Shown here piece by piece: positions 14,709 to 22,856 of a stretch of 33,783 nt of DNA. A model generated the notes under the pieces. That model had not been told where the DNA came from, did no database searches, and worked only from the letters and a program-made list of their open reading frames with translations. Both the position numbers and the translations under genes were made by a program. Numbering within the stretch: the stretch's first letter is position 1; every line of letters begins with the position of its first letter. Origin of the DNA: Acidobacteriota bacterium (GTDB lineage Bacteria > Acidobacteriota > Vicinamibacteria > Fen-336); NCBI GenBank assembly GCA_011526565.1, contig WYBL01000153.1, positions 1-33,783 on the forward strand. Direction: 5' to 3'.

Positions 14709-16107
14709 CTGGACGCCAAACCTCGACGGACGGACGGGACCCAAGTACCTGGCGTTGGCCGACGCGCTTTCGGAGGACGTCCTCTCCGGCCACCTCGCGC
14801 ACGGGACGCGGCTACCCACCCATCGCGAGCTGGCCGAGCGGCTCGGCGTCACCGTCGGCACCGTGAGCCGCGCGTACGCCGAGGCCGAGCGCCGCGGGTT
14901 CGTGTCCGGCGAGGTCGGCCGCGGCACCTTCGCGCGCGGGCCGCTGGCCGACGCGGCGCCGGCCGCCGTGTCGCGCGGCGCCTCGACGGCAGTCGCGCTC
15001 GACGACGAGATCGCGGAGCTGAGCCTCAACGTGCCGCCGCGCGACCACCGCGGCGACGCGCTGGCGGCGACGCTGCAGGCACTCGCCCGCGACCCGGGGA
15101 CCGCGGAGCTGATGGAGTACCCGCCCGACGGCGGCCACGCTCGGCATCGCGCGGCGGGCGCCCTGTGGATCACCCGCTCCGGGTATCCCGTGAGCGCGAA
15201 CGACGTCTACGTCGTCAACGGCTGCCAGCACGGGATGGCGGCCGCGTTCCACGCGCTGCTCAAGCCCGGCGACGTGATGTTGACGGAGGAGGTCACGTAT
15301 CCCGGCCTCAAGGCGGTGGCGGCGGCCTTCCACCTGCGGCTGCACGGCGTGGCGATGGATGCCGAGGGCCTGCGCCCCGACGCGCTGGAGGCGGCCTGCG
15401 CCGAGAAGCAGCCGCGCGCGATCTACTGCGTGCCCACCCTGCAGAACCCGACGACGGCGACGATGTCGAAGCGGCGCCGGCTGGAGATCGCCGAGATCGC
15501 GCGCCGCCACGGCGCCGTGATCGTCGAGGACGACGTGCACGGCCGGCTGCTGCCCGAGCCACCCGCGCCGATCGCGGCGCTGGCCCCCGACGTCACCTGC
15601 TACGTGACCTCGACCTCGAAGGGGCTGGCGCCCGGCCTGCGGATCGGCTTCCTGGTGCCGCCCGCGCCGCTCGCCCACCGCTTCGCGGAGCTCGTCCGCA
15701 CCAGCACCTGGATGGCGGCGCCGCTGATGGCGGAGATCGCCGCCCGCTGGCTGACCGACGGCACGGCGGAGAAGCTGCTCGCCGCCAAGCGCGCGGAGGT
15801 CGCCGCCCGCCAGCAGCGCGCGGCGGCGGCCTTCGCGGGCCTGCGTTACGCGGCGAGCCCGGCGTCCTTCCACCTCTGGCTGCAGCTTCCCGAGCCGTGG
15901 CGCGCGGACGCGGTGGTCGCCCACGCCAGCCGGCGCGGCGTGCGCCTGACCCCGACCGAGGCCTTCGTCGTCGGCCGCGCGCCGACGCCGCACGCGATCC
16001 GCCTCTGCCTCGGCGCGGCCCGCGACCGCGACCAGCTCGACCGCGCGCTGCGCGTGATCGCGGAGATCCTGGAGGGCCCGGCGGACGCCAGCAGCGTCGT
16101 GGCCTGA
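14701..16107 (+). CDS. pdxR: MocR/PdxR-type GntR regulator with aminotransferase domain
   Basis: A 468-residue regulator. Residues about 10-78 form a GntR winged helix (GPKYLALADALSEDVLSGHL, GTRLPTHRELAERLGVTVGTVSRAYAEAERRGFV). Residues about 95-460 form a fold-type I aminotransferase-like domain with VVNGCQHGMAAAFHALLKPGD, VPTLQNPTT, VIVEDDVHG and STSKGLAPGLRIGFL, where Lys307 should bind PLP. In the known PdxR subgroup the bound PLP controls divergent pdxS/pdxT transcription. Here the divergent operon contains pdxS and pdxT but opens with a decarboxylase and an exporter. The gene symbol rests on family and context, not on proof. The GTG at 14701 is the only sensible start because it follows the -10 directly. 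Confidence 0.85.
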   Translation: MTIWTPNLDGRTGPKYLALADALSEDVLSGHLAHGTRLPTHRELAERLGVTVGTVSRAYAEAERRGFVSGEVGRGTFARGPLADAAPAAVSRGASTAVALDDEIAELSLNVPPRDHRGDALAATLQALARDPGTAELMEYPPDGGHARHRAAGALWITRSGYPVSANDVYVVNGCQHGMAAAFHALLKPGDVMLTEEVTYPGLKAVAAAFHLRLHGVAMDAEGLRPDALEAACAEKQPRAIYCVPTLQNPTTATMSKRRRLEIAEIARRHGAVIVEDDVHGRLLPEPPAPIAALAPDVTCYVTSTSKGLAPGLRIGFLVPPAPLAHRFAELVRTSTWMAAPLMAEIAARWLTDGTAEKLLAAKRAEVAARQQRAAAAFAGLRYAASPASFHLWLQLPEPWRADAVVAHASRRGVRLTPTEAFVVGRAPTPHAIRLCLGAARDRDQLDRALRVIAEILEGPADASSVVA

Positions 16108-16125
16108 TTGGCGACCACATCGTCG

Positions 16126-17373
16126 CTACCGTTCCGGGGCGCGCCCCCTGGAACCACGCATCGCCTGGAGGCGCGTTCGTAGCCCCAACTCGCCCAGCTT
16201 CGCCTGCATCGCGGGGGTGCGCACCAGGGCGTCGAAGATCTTCGGTTCGCAGAACCGCGGATTGCCGAGCCAGGCCAGCAGCCAACGCTGCCGCTCGGCA
16301 TGGGCCATCCGCTGAATCTCCCGCCTCAGGCCGTCCACGTCGCGGGGCTCCAGCGTCGTCAGGCGGCCACGATGGTGGGCAATGCGCTCGAGGCACCAAC
16401 GGTGCTCTTCTGCGCGCTCCGCGTGGAACTCGTTGGCGATCCAGTACACGTTCCTCCTGATCGCCGGCGACCAGTCTCGAGGGGGCTGGAGCCGCATCAG
16501 GAAGTCGACGGCGTCAGGATCGGTCACGTCGGCGTAGAGCGTCGCGAAATCGTCGACCGTTGGGTCGGGCTTCAGGATCTTCAGGAGCTTGCCCTGGCCC
16601 TGGCTGACGGCAACCTCCACGGCGGTATGAGTGTCGTCATCCTCGTCGCTGGTGCCGGGGCTCTTCCACTCGAGGAGGGGAACCCGCTGATGAGGGTCCG
16701 CACCGGCCCACACCAGGAGGTGCGCCGCACGCGCCTTTCGATTCCACACGACTTGCACAAGAGCCAATGCCAGCGCCCGCGCGACCCGGGGATCTTCCTT
16801 GTGCCGCTTCGCCCAACCGCAAGCGGGCTTGCTGGTCGGAGAAGCCAGGTACCCCGCGAGTTGGTCGTCCGCCGTGATGTCGAGGCCCGCGTTCCAGAAC
16901 CGATCGATCAGTTCGATGTCGTTCGTCTCCAGCACCGCGTGGACATCGGCCCGGGCGGGGTCGGCCCCCCACTTCAGCAGCAACTCGAGCATCGCCCGTG
17001 AGCGCAGCCTGAGAGCCCGGCCGATGGGCTCCTCGACCTCCAGGTCCGGCCTGTAGCCGTTGCAGAGCAGCAGCAGCGCGAGGTCGTGCTGTTTCGACTC
17101 CATCGCGACGGCGAGAGGCGAGTCGAACTGCCGCCGGCCCTTGACGTAGTACCGCGTGGCCTGGATCGGCCGCCCCGCGGCGATCCAGCGTTCGACGGCG
17201 TAGATCTCGCCTCGTTGGCACAGCCTCACGAGAGTCTCGATCTCGGACGGATCGTCGGCTGGCGGTCTCGGCGTGGCCGGAGGCGAGGGCGCCTCACGCG
17301 GGTCGACCCAGGCGGCGGGCGCGCTGCGCTCGCAGGCCTCTTCGGGCTGCGCCGGCATAAGCGGAGGGTACAC
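16126..17373 (-). CDS. Ankyrin-repeat protein of unknown function
   Basis: A 415-residue protein. A Pro/Ala-rich N-terminus (about 1-42) is followed by ankyrin-like helix pairs: LVRLCQRGEIYAVERWIAAG, FDSPLAVAMESKQHDLALLLLCNG, IGRALRLRSRAMLELLLKWGADP, and, after an insertion, AAHLLVWAGADPHQR and HTAVEVAVSQGQGKLLKIL. The C-terminal 130 residues are helical and charged and match no domain I recognise. Ankyrin folds bind proteins, and no catalytic motif is visible. The GTG at 17373 has AAGGG 6 bases before it; ATG 17358 is possible but lacks a Shine-Dalgarno. It faces the gene at 17389 with only 15 bases between starts and marks the left edge of the defence region. Confidence 0.7.
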   Translation of the reverse strand: MYPPLMPAQPEEACERSAPAAWVDPREAPSPPATPRPPADDPSEIETLVRLCQRGEIYAVERWIAAGRPIQATRYYVKGRRQFDSPLAVAMESKQHDLALLLLCNGYRPDLEVEEPIGRALRLRSRAMLELLLKWGADPARADVHAVLETNDIELIDRFWNAGLDITADDQLAGYLASPTSKPACGWAKRHKEDPRVARALALALVQVVWNRKARAAHLLVWAGADPHQRVPLLEWKSPGTSDEDDDTHTAVEVAVSQGQGKLLKILKPDPTVDDFATLYADVTDPDAVDFLMRLQPPRDWSPAIRRNVYWIANEFHAERAEEHRWCLERIAHHRGRLTTLEPRDVDGLRREIQRMAHAERQRWLLAWLGNPRFCEPKIFDALVRTPAMQAKLGELGLRTRLQAMRGSRGRAPER

Positions 17374-17388
17374 CCGCTACCCTTGGTC

Positions 17389-18297
17389 ATGCCCTACGAC
17401 GACGTCACCTTCACGCGCGAAAAGCTGTACGAAGAAGTGTGGGCCCGACCCGTAATCCAGGTGGCGAAGGATGTCGGCGTCTCGGATGTCGCCCTGGCCA
17501 AGATCTGTCGGAAGCTCGGCGTACCGGTGCCGCCGCGGGGGTACTGGGCGCGAGTCGCGGCGGGTTACCCTCGCAAGCGGCGCCCGCTTCCGCCCGCGCC
17601 GGCCAATGCGCCTCGGGTCGAAGTTCGCGCGGTGGATGCCCCGTCCTCGGGCTCCTCGTACGCGAGGCCTGACACGCCGCCGGACCGCTGGTGGCAGACG
17701 GTCACCGTCGTCGAGGCCACTGCCGTGGAGTTCAGCCTCGCCGAGGATCACGAGACCATCACCGTCCAGCCTCCACCCCCTGACGGCCTGCGGCAGACCC
17801 AGTCGTGGCTGCTGCCGCGTCCGGTCAAAGAGCGGATCCCGAACGGGCGGCTGATCCTCGCGATCCATGATTCGCTGTACACGCCACGCCAGACCTGCGG
17901 CGACACGAAGCGTCAACCGCTGGAAGCCCGATTGGGCACGTTCATCCTCATGCTGGAGGCGATGGCCGCTGCTGTTCGAGCGGAGGCGATCGAAGCCGCG
18001 CGCAGAAGGGAGGAATGGCGCAGGGAGGAGGAGCGCCGGCGCCTTGCCGAAGAGCGTCGGCGTCGGGAAGAGGCCCTCGTCAAGGACCTCGACCGGCGGC
18101 TCGACCTGTGGGTCACAGCGGCGCGCTACCGCGAGTTCGCCGAAGCAGTGCTGGCCCAGACGTCGGGAGACACCCATCTGGCCAGTCGAGCACGCTGGGT
18201 CGCCTGGGCTCGCGCCTATGCGAACCGCGTGGAGCAGGCGGCTGTGCGTGACGTCCCGGACCCCAGGTCCGACGCTGACTCCTCGTCGTCCGAGTGA
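17389..18297 (+). CDS. Uncharacterised HTH and coiled-coil protein
   Basis: A 302-residue protein. Residues about 8-58 (FTREKLYEEVWARPVIQVAKDVG, VSDVALAKICRKLGVPVPPRGYWARV) look like a helix-turn-helix module that I know only as the N-terminus of widespread uncharacterised bacterial proteins. Residues about 60-100 are Pro-rich and flexible, about 105-185 form a mixed region of unknown fold, and about 188-240 form a long Arg/Glu coiled coil. The C-terminus is acidic and Ser-rich. The ATG at 17389 lies 5 bases after TACCCT (17378-17383), so a leaderless start is possible. It points the same way as the restriction operon 81 bases downstream and may control it; this is inference. Confidence 0.7.
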   Translation: MPYDDVTFTREKLYEEVWARPVIQVAKDVGVSDVALAKICRKLGVPVPPRGYWARVAAGYPRKRRPLPPAPANAPRVEVRAVDAPSSGSSYARPDTPPDRWWQTVTVVEATAVEFSLAEDHETITVQPPPPDGLRQTQSWLLPRPVKERIPNGRLILAIHDSLYTPRQTCGDTKRQPLEARLGTFILMLEAMAAAVRAEAIEAARRREEWRREEERRRLAEERRRREEALVKDLDRRLDLWVTAARYREFAEAVLAQTSGDTHLASRARWVAWARAYANRVEQAAVRDVPDPRSDADSSSSE

Positions 18298-18378
18298 TCG
18301 ACCGAGAGCCCCGTCTCCTCGCCTGCGCTGCGCTGGTGCAGAATCCGGTGATCCGCGGTTCACGCCTCGAGGGAGACC

Positions 18379-21300
18379 TTGGCGATCAAGAAATCCGATC
18401 TTTATTCGTCGCTCTGGGCGTCGTGCGATGAGCTGCGTGGCGGCATGGATGCCAGCCAGTACAAGGACTACGTCCTGTTCATGCTGTTCATCAAGTACGT
18501 CAGCGACAAGTACGGGAACAGCGATGCGTTCGCGCCGGCGGTGGTCATCCCCAAGGGAGCCAGCTTCGCCGACATGGTCGCGCTCAAGGGCAAGAGCGAC
18601 ATCGGGGACCGGATCAACACCCGGATCATCCAGCCGCTGATCGACGCCAACGAAAGGCTGGCGCGCAGCGACTTCCCCGACTTCAACGACCCCAACAAGC
18701 TGGGCGAGGGCCAGGCGATGGTCGACCGCCTGACCAACCTGATCGGGATCTTCCAGAAGCCCGAGCTCGACTTCTCGCAGAACCGGGCCGAGCACGACGA
18801 CATCCTGGGCGACGCCTACGAGTACCTGATGCGGCACTTCGCCACGGAGAGTGGCAAGAGCAAAGGGCAGTTCTACACCCCGGCCGAAGTCAGTCGCGTG
18901 ATGGCGAAGGCGATCGGCATCTCCCCGAAGAACACCAAGGCCTCGACCACCGCGTACGACCCGACATGCGGCTCGGGATCGCTCTTGCTGAAGGTCGCCG
19001 CCGAGGCCGGCAAGCACATCACGCTCGAGGGACAGGAGCGGGATGTGACGACGGCGGGTCTGGCCCGCATGAACATGATCCTCCACGACTTCCCGACCGC
19101 GAACATCGTGAACGGGAACACGCTGGCGGCGCCGAAGTTCAAGGACGGCGAGAACCTCCGCACGTACGACTACGTCGTCGCTAACCCGCCGTTCTCCGAC
19201 AAGACCTGGAGCACTGGCCTGACGCCAGCGGCCGATCCCTTCCAGCGATTCACGTGGGGCGAGCCTCCGAAGAAGCAGGGCGACTACGCCTACCTGCTTC
19301 ACATCGTGCGCTCCATGAAGAGCACCGGGAAGGCCGCCTGCATCCTGCCCCACGGCGTGCTCTTCCGCGGCAACGCGGAGGCCACGATCCGGCAGAATCT
19401 CGTCCGGTCCGGCGTCCTCAAGGGGATCATCGGCCTGCCGCCGAACCTCTTCTACGGCACCGGCATCCCCGCCTGCATCGTGGTCCTCGACAAGGAGAAC
19501 GCCGCGGGCCGCAAGGGCGTCTTCATGATCGACGCCTCACGCGGCTTTCGGAAGGACGGCCCCAAGAACCGGCTGCGCGAGCAGGACATCCACCGGATCG
19601 TCGACACCTTCACGCGCCAGGTGGACGTGCCCGGCTACGCCCGGATGGTGCCGCTGGCCGAGATCGCCGACACGAAGAACGACTACAACCTCAACCTGCC
19701 GCGCTACATCGACAGCAGCGAGCCCGAGGACCTGCACGACATCGAGGCGCACCTCCGCGGCGGCATCCCCGAGCGCGATCTGGACGCGCTGGCCGACTAC
19801 TGGCGGGTGCTCCCCGGCGTCCGAACGGCCCTGTTCGAGTCGGACCGGCCCGGCTACGCGCGGCTGAAGGTGCCCCTGACCGAGGTTCGATCCGCGATCC
19901 TCGGGCACGCCGAGTTCGTAACCTTCCAGCAGTCGGTGACCAAGCTCTTCGCGAAGTGGCGGAAGGCGGCCACGAAGCAGCTCAGGGCCTTCGGCAAGGA
20001 CGGGCACCCCAAGGCACTGATCGAGCACGTCGCCGAGGATCTGCTCGCCACGTTCCGCGAAGCGCCGCTGCTCGACGCCTACGACGTCTACCAGCACCTG
20101 ATGGACTACTGGGCGGCGACCATGCAGGACGACGCCTACCAGATCGCGGCCGACGGGTGGATCGCCCGGACGTCCCGCATCCTGGAGACCGACAAGAAGG
20201 GCAAGCAGAAGGACAAGGGCTGGACCTGCGACCTGATCCCAAAGCCGCTGGTCGTGGCGCGGTACTTCGCCACCGAACAGGCGTCGATCGAAGCGCTGCA
20301 GGCAGAACTCGAATCCGTCACCGCAGCTCGCCTCGAGCTGGAGGAGGAACACGGCGGCGAGGGAGGATTCCTCGGCGCCCTCGACAAGATCGCCAAGGCC
20401 GAGGTGAAGGCACGACTCGGCGAGATCGACGGCGACCTGGAGGCGCGGGAGGAGGAGGCCGTCCTCGAGCGCTGGTTGGAGTTCTCGGACAATGAGGAGC
20501 TGCTCAAGCGCACGGCCAAGGATCAGGACGCGGCGCTCGACCTGCAGGCTTACGACAAGTACCCCACACTCAGCGAGCGGGAGATCCACGCCCTGGTTGT
20601 GGACGACAAGTGGATGACCCATTTTGCGGCCACGGTGGGAAGCGAGATGGAGCGCGTATCTCGAACCTTGACCGGCCGCATCAGCGAGCTAGCAGAACGT
20701 TACGAGACGCCTCTACCGCACCTTGTGGAGGACGTGAAGAGGCTGGCCGCGCTCGTGGATGGGCATCTGGCGAGCGTCGGAGCCGCGTCCTCTAAGGTGG
20801 GCGCTCCCGGAACCTGGGTCGAGCGGCGACTAGGAGAGCTGCTCCAATTCAGCGGGGGTTACTCCGCCTCTCGCGACCAACTTTCAAGCGAAGGCCATTG
20901 CTACCTTCACTACGGTGACATTCACGGCTCCACGCGGGCCCACATTGACGTCGACGCCGACTACAAAGACATCCCAAAGCTCGATGTGCCTCTGAAGCAA
21001 GTCTCGCCCGATTCTCTCCTCAGGGACGGGGATATCGTCTTCGTGGATGCCTCGGAGGATACGGAAGGAACGAGCAAGCACGTGGTGGTGGTCAACAAGA
21101 GCAACCGCCCATTCATTGCGGGCTTGCACACGATAGTCGCCAAGCCGAGGACCCCGGAGCTCACGCACGAGTACCGGCGCTACTGCTTCAAGACTGCTGC
21201 GATCCGTCGCCAGTTCCACTTCTACGCCGTCGGGACGAAGGTCTCAGGCATCAGCAAGTCGAACATCTCGAAGTTGACCTTGCCAGTTCCACCGCGAGCC

Positions 21301-21438
21301 GAGCAGGAGGCCATCGCCGCCGTCCTCTCCGACATGGATGCCGAGTTGGAGGCGCTGGAGGCGCGGCTCCGGAAGACCCGCGACCTCAAGCAGGCGATGA
21401 TGCAGGAACTGCTCACCGGCCGGACACGCCTGATATGA
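18379..21438 (+). CDS. hsdM: Type I restriction-modification HsdM-HsdS fusion
   Basis: A 1019-residue fusion. Residues about 5-150 are the HsdM N-terminal helical domain (SLWASCDELRGGMDASQYKDYVLFMLFIKYVSDKYG). Residues about 150-460 are the N6-adenine methylase, with motif I DPTCGSGSL (194-202) and motif IV NPPF (269-272). A long helical region (about 460-805) ends in LAALVDGHLASVG, where free-standing HsdM proteins of this type normally stop. The chain instead continues into an HsdS module from about 811 (TWVERRLGELLQFSGGY) to 1019. This module has one target-recognition domain and one conserved helical spacer (PPRAEQEAIAAVLSDMDAEL to LLTGRTRLI), about half a normal HsdS. The TTG start at 18379 is preceded by GAGGGAG. 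Its stop overlaps the next ATG as ATGA. Confidence 0.93.
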   Translation: MAIKKSDLYSSLWASCDELRGGMDASQYKDYVLFMLFIKYVSDKYGNSDAFAPAVVIPKGASFADMVALKGKSDIGDRINTRIIQPLIDANERLARSDFPDFNDPNKLGEGQAMVDRLTNLIGIFQKPELDFSQNRAEHDDILGDAYEYLMRHFATESGKSKGQFYTPAEVSRVMAKAIGISPKNTKASTTAYDPTCGSGSLLLKVAAEAGKHITLEGQERDVTTAGLARMNMILHDFPTANIVNGNTLAAPKFKDGENLRTYDYVVANPPFSDKTWSTGLTPAADPFQRFTWGEPPKKQGDYAYLLHIVRSMKSTGKAACILPHGVLFRGNAEATIRQNLVRSGVLKGIIGLPPNLFYGTGIPACIVVLDKENAAGRKGVFMIDASRGFRKDGPKNRLREQDIHRIVDTFTRQVDVPGYARMVPLAEIADTKNDYNLNLPRYIDSSEPEDLHDIEAHLRGGIPERDLDALADYWRVLPGVRTALFESDRPGYARLKVPLTEVRSAILGHAEFVTFQQSVTKLFAKWRKAATKQLRAFGKDGHPKALIEHVAEDLLATFREAPLLDAYDVYQHLMDYWAATMQDDAYQIAADGWIARTSRILETDKKGKQKDKGWTCDLIPKPLVVARYFATEQASIEALQAELESVTAARLELEEEHGGEGGFLGALDKIAKAEVKARLGEIDGDLEAREEEAVLERWLEFSDNEELLKRTAKDQDAALDLQAYDKYPTLSEREIHALVVDDKWMTHFAATVGSEMERVSRTLTGRISELAERYETPLPHLVEDVKRLAALVDGHLASVGAASSKVGAPGTWVERRLGELLQFSGGYSASRDQLSSEGHCYLHYGDIHGSTRAHIDVDADYKDIPKLDVPLKQVSPDSLLRDGDIVFVDASEDTEGTSKHVVVVNKSNRPFIAGLHTIVAKPRTPELTHEYRRYCFKTAAIRRQFHFYAVGTKVSGISKSNISKLTLPVPPRAEQEAIAAVLSDMDAELEALEARLRKTRDLKQAMMQELLTGRTRLI

Positions 21439-22856
21439 GGGAGAGCCAGCACACGGAATGGAAGGAGTCCTGGCGGGACGAGCACCTGCGCTCGCTCTGT
21501 GGGTTCGCCAACGCCGAGGGCGGTGTGCTGGTCATCGGGCGCGACGACAGGGGTCGGGTCGTCGGCATTCCGGACGCGCGAAGGCTGCTCGTGGAACTCC
21601 CCAACAAGGTCCGCGACCTGCTCGGCATCATGGTCGACGTCAACGTGCGGACGCAGCGAGGCCTCGAGTACCTCGAGATCGTGACGCCCGCCTACCCCTC
21701 GCCCATCAGCTACCGCGGTCACTACTACCAGCGCAGCGGCAGCACTCTGCAAGAGCTGAAGGGCGCTGCGCTGGACCGCTTCCTGCTTCGCCGCCAGGGA
21801 CGGAACTGGGACGGAGTCGCCGTGCCGGGGGTCGTGCCTCGCAGCCTGTCGAAGGGAGCGGTCGACGCCTTTCGCGCACGGGCCCGAGACAGCCAGCGCG
21901 TGGATCTCGCCGACCTGCGCGAGTCCACCGCGGGCCTGATGGAGAAGCTCCACCTCTGGGACGGCACGCATCTCAAGCGCGCGGCGGTCCTGGCGTTCCA
22001 CCCGAGCCCCGAGCGTTTCTTCACCGGCGCGTTCGTCAAGGTCGGATTCTTCCTGTCCGACGACGACCTGCGCTACCAGGACGAGGTCCGCGGCGCCCTG
22101 GTCGATCAGGTGGAACGGACTCTCGAAGTGGTACGAACGAAGTACCTGAAGGCGGCGATCACGTACCAGGGCCTCCAGCGCGTCGAGATCTACCCGGTGC
22201 CCGAGCCGGCGCTTCGCGAGGCCGTGCTGAACGCCCTCCTCCACAAGGACTACGCCTCCGGCGTGCCGGTACAGATTAGCGTGTACGACGACCGGCTGAT
22301 GATCTGGAATCCCGGGCAGCTTCCGCCGTCGTGGACGGTCGAGAAGCTGAAGAGGAAGCACGCCTCGCACCCGTTCAACCCGGACCTCGCCAACGTGTTC
22401 TTCCGGGCCGGAGAGATCGAAGCCTGGGGCCGCGGGATCGAGCGGATGTGCGCAGCCTGCCGCGCTGCGGGATTCCCGGAGCCTCTGCTGGCCGCAGACG
22501 AATCCGGGCTCTGGGTGACGTTCGTCTTCGCCGAGGCCTACCGGAATTTGCTCGAGGGCAAGGGGGCGGCGGATCGCCGCACCCCGGAAGTCACCCCGGA
22601 AGTCACCCCGGAAGTCACCCCGGAAGTCGCGTTGCTCCGCGCGCTCTCCCGGCCCCTCACGCGTCGTGCCCTGCAAGAGGCACTGGGCCTCCGCGACGAC
22701 GACCACTTCCGGGAGACGTACCTGAAGCCGGCCCTCGACAGCGCGCTGGTCGAGATGACGATCCCGGACAAGCCCCGAAGCCGGCTCCAGAAGTACCGGC
22801 TCACGTCTCTGGGCCGGCAGCGGTTGCTCGCCGCGACCAGAGCAAGGCCGCGGTGA
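21435..22856 (+). CDS. AlbA_2/Schlafen-like ATP-binding protein of the restriction operon
   Basis: A 473-residue protein. The N-terminal AlbA_2 (divergent AAA_4, Schlafen-like) domain is marked by QHTEWKESWRDEHLRSLCGFANAEGGVLVIGRDDRGRVVGI (about 5-45). The central part ends with a GHKL-like C-terminal ATP-binding region (ALREAVLNALLHKDYA; NPDLANVFFRAGEIEAWGRGIERM; about 255-350). A four-fold TPEV linker (about 383-398) joins a C-terminal winged helix (about 400-465). Such proteins are frequent within type I restriction loci; regulatory or accessory defence roles are suggested but unproven. It overlaps its neighbours by 4 bases on both sides (ATGA, GTGA), so its dosage is tied to the methylase and nuclease. 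Confidence 0.85.
   Translation: MRESQHTEWKESWRDEHLRSLCGFANAEGGVLVIGRDDRGRVVGIPDARRLLVELPNKVRDLLGIMVDVNVRTQRGLEYLEIVTPAYPSPISYRGHYYQRSGSTLQELKGAALDRFLLRRQGRNWDGVAVPGVVPRSLSKGAVDAFRARARDSQRVDLADLRESTAGLMEKLHLWDGTHLKRAAVLAFHPSPERFFTGAFVKVGFFLSDDDLRYQDEVRGALVDQVERTLEVVRTKYLKAAITYQGLQRVEIYPVPEPALREAVLNALLHKDYASGVPVQISVYDDRLMIWNPGQLPPSWTVEKLKRKHASHPFNPDLANVFFRAGEIEAWGRGIERMCAACRAAGFPEPLLAADESGLWVTFVFAEAYRNLLEGKGAADRRTPEVTPEVTPEVTPEVALLRALSRPLTRRALQEALGLRDDDHFRETYLKPALDSALVEMTIPDKPRSRLQKYRLTSLGRQRLLAATRARPR
22581..22628 (+). repeat. Four perfect 12-bp tandem repeats
   Basis: The unit ACCCCGGAAGTC occurs four times without change (22581, 22593, 22605, 22617) and encodes (TPEV)4 in the AlbA_2 protein. 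The period is a multiple of three, so copy-number change would alter linker length without frameshift. Confidence 0.97.

Noticed and set aside
18298..18378. Promoter of the restriction operon around CAGAAT (near 18339)
   Set aside because: It resembles the TAGAAT hexamers but lacks the first T and any -35, and the distance to the TTG start is about 35 bases; too weak to call.
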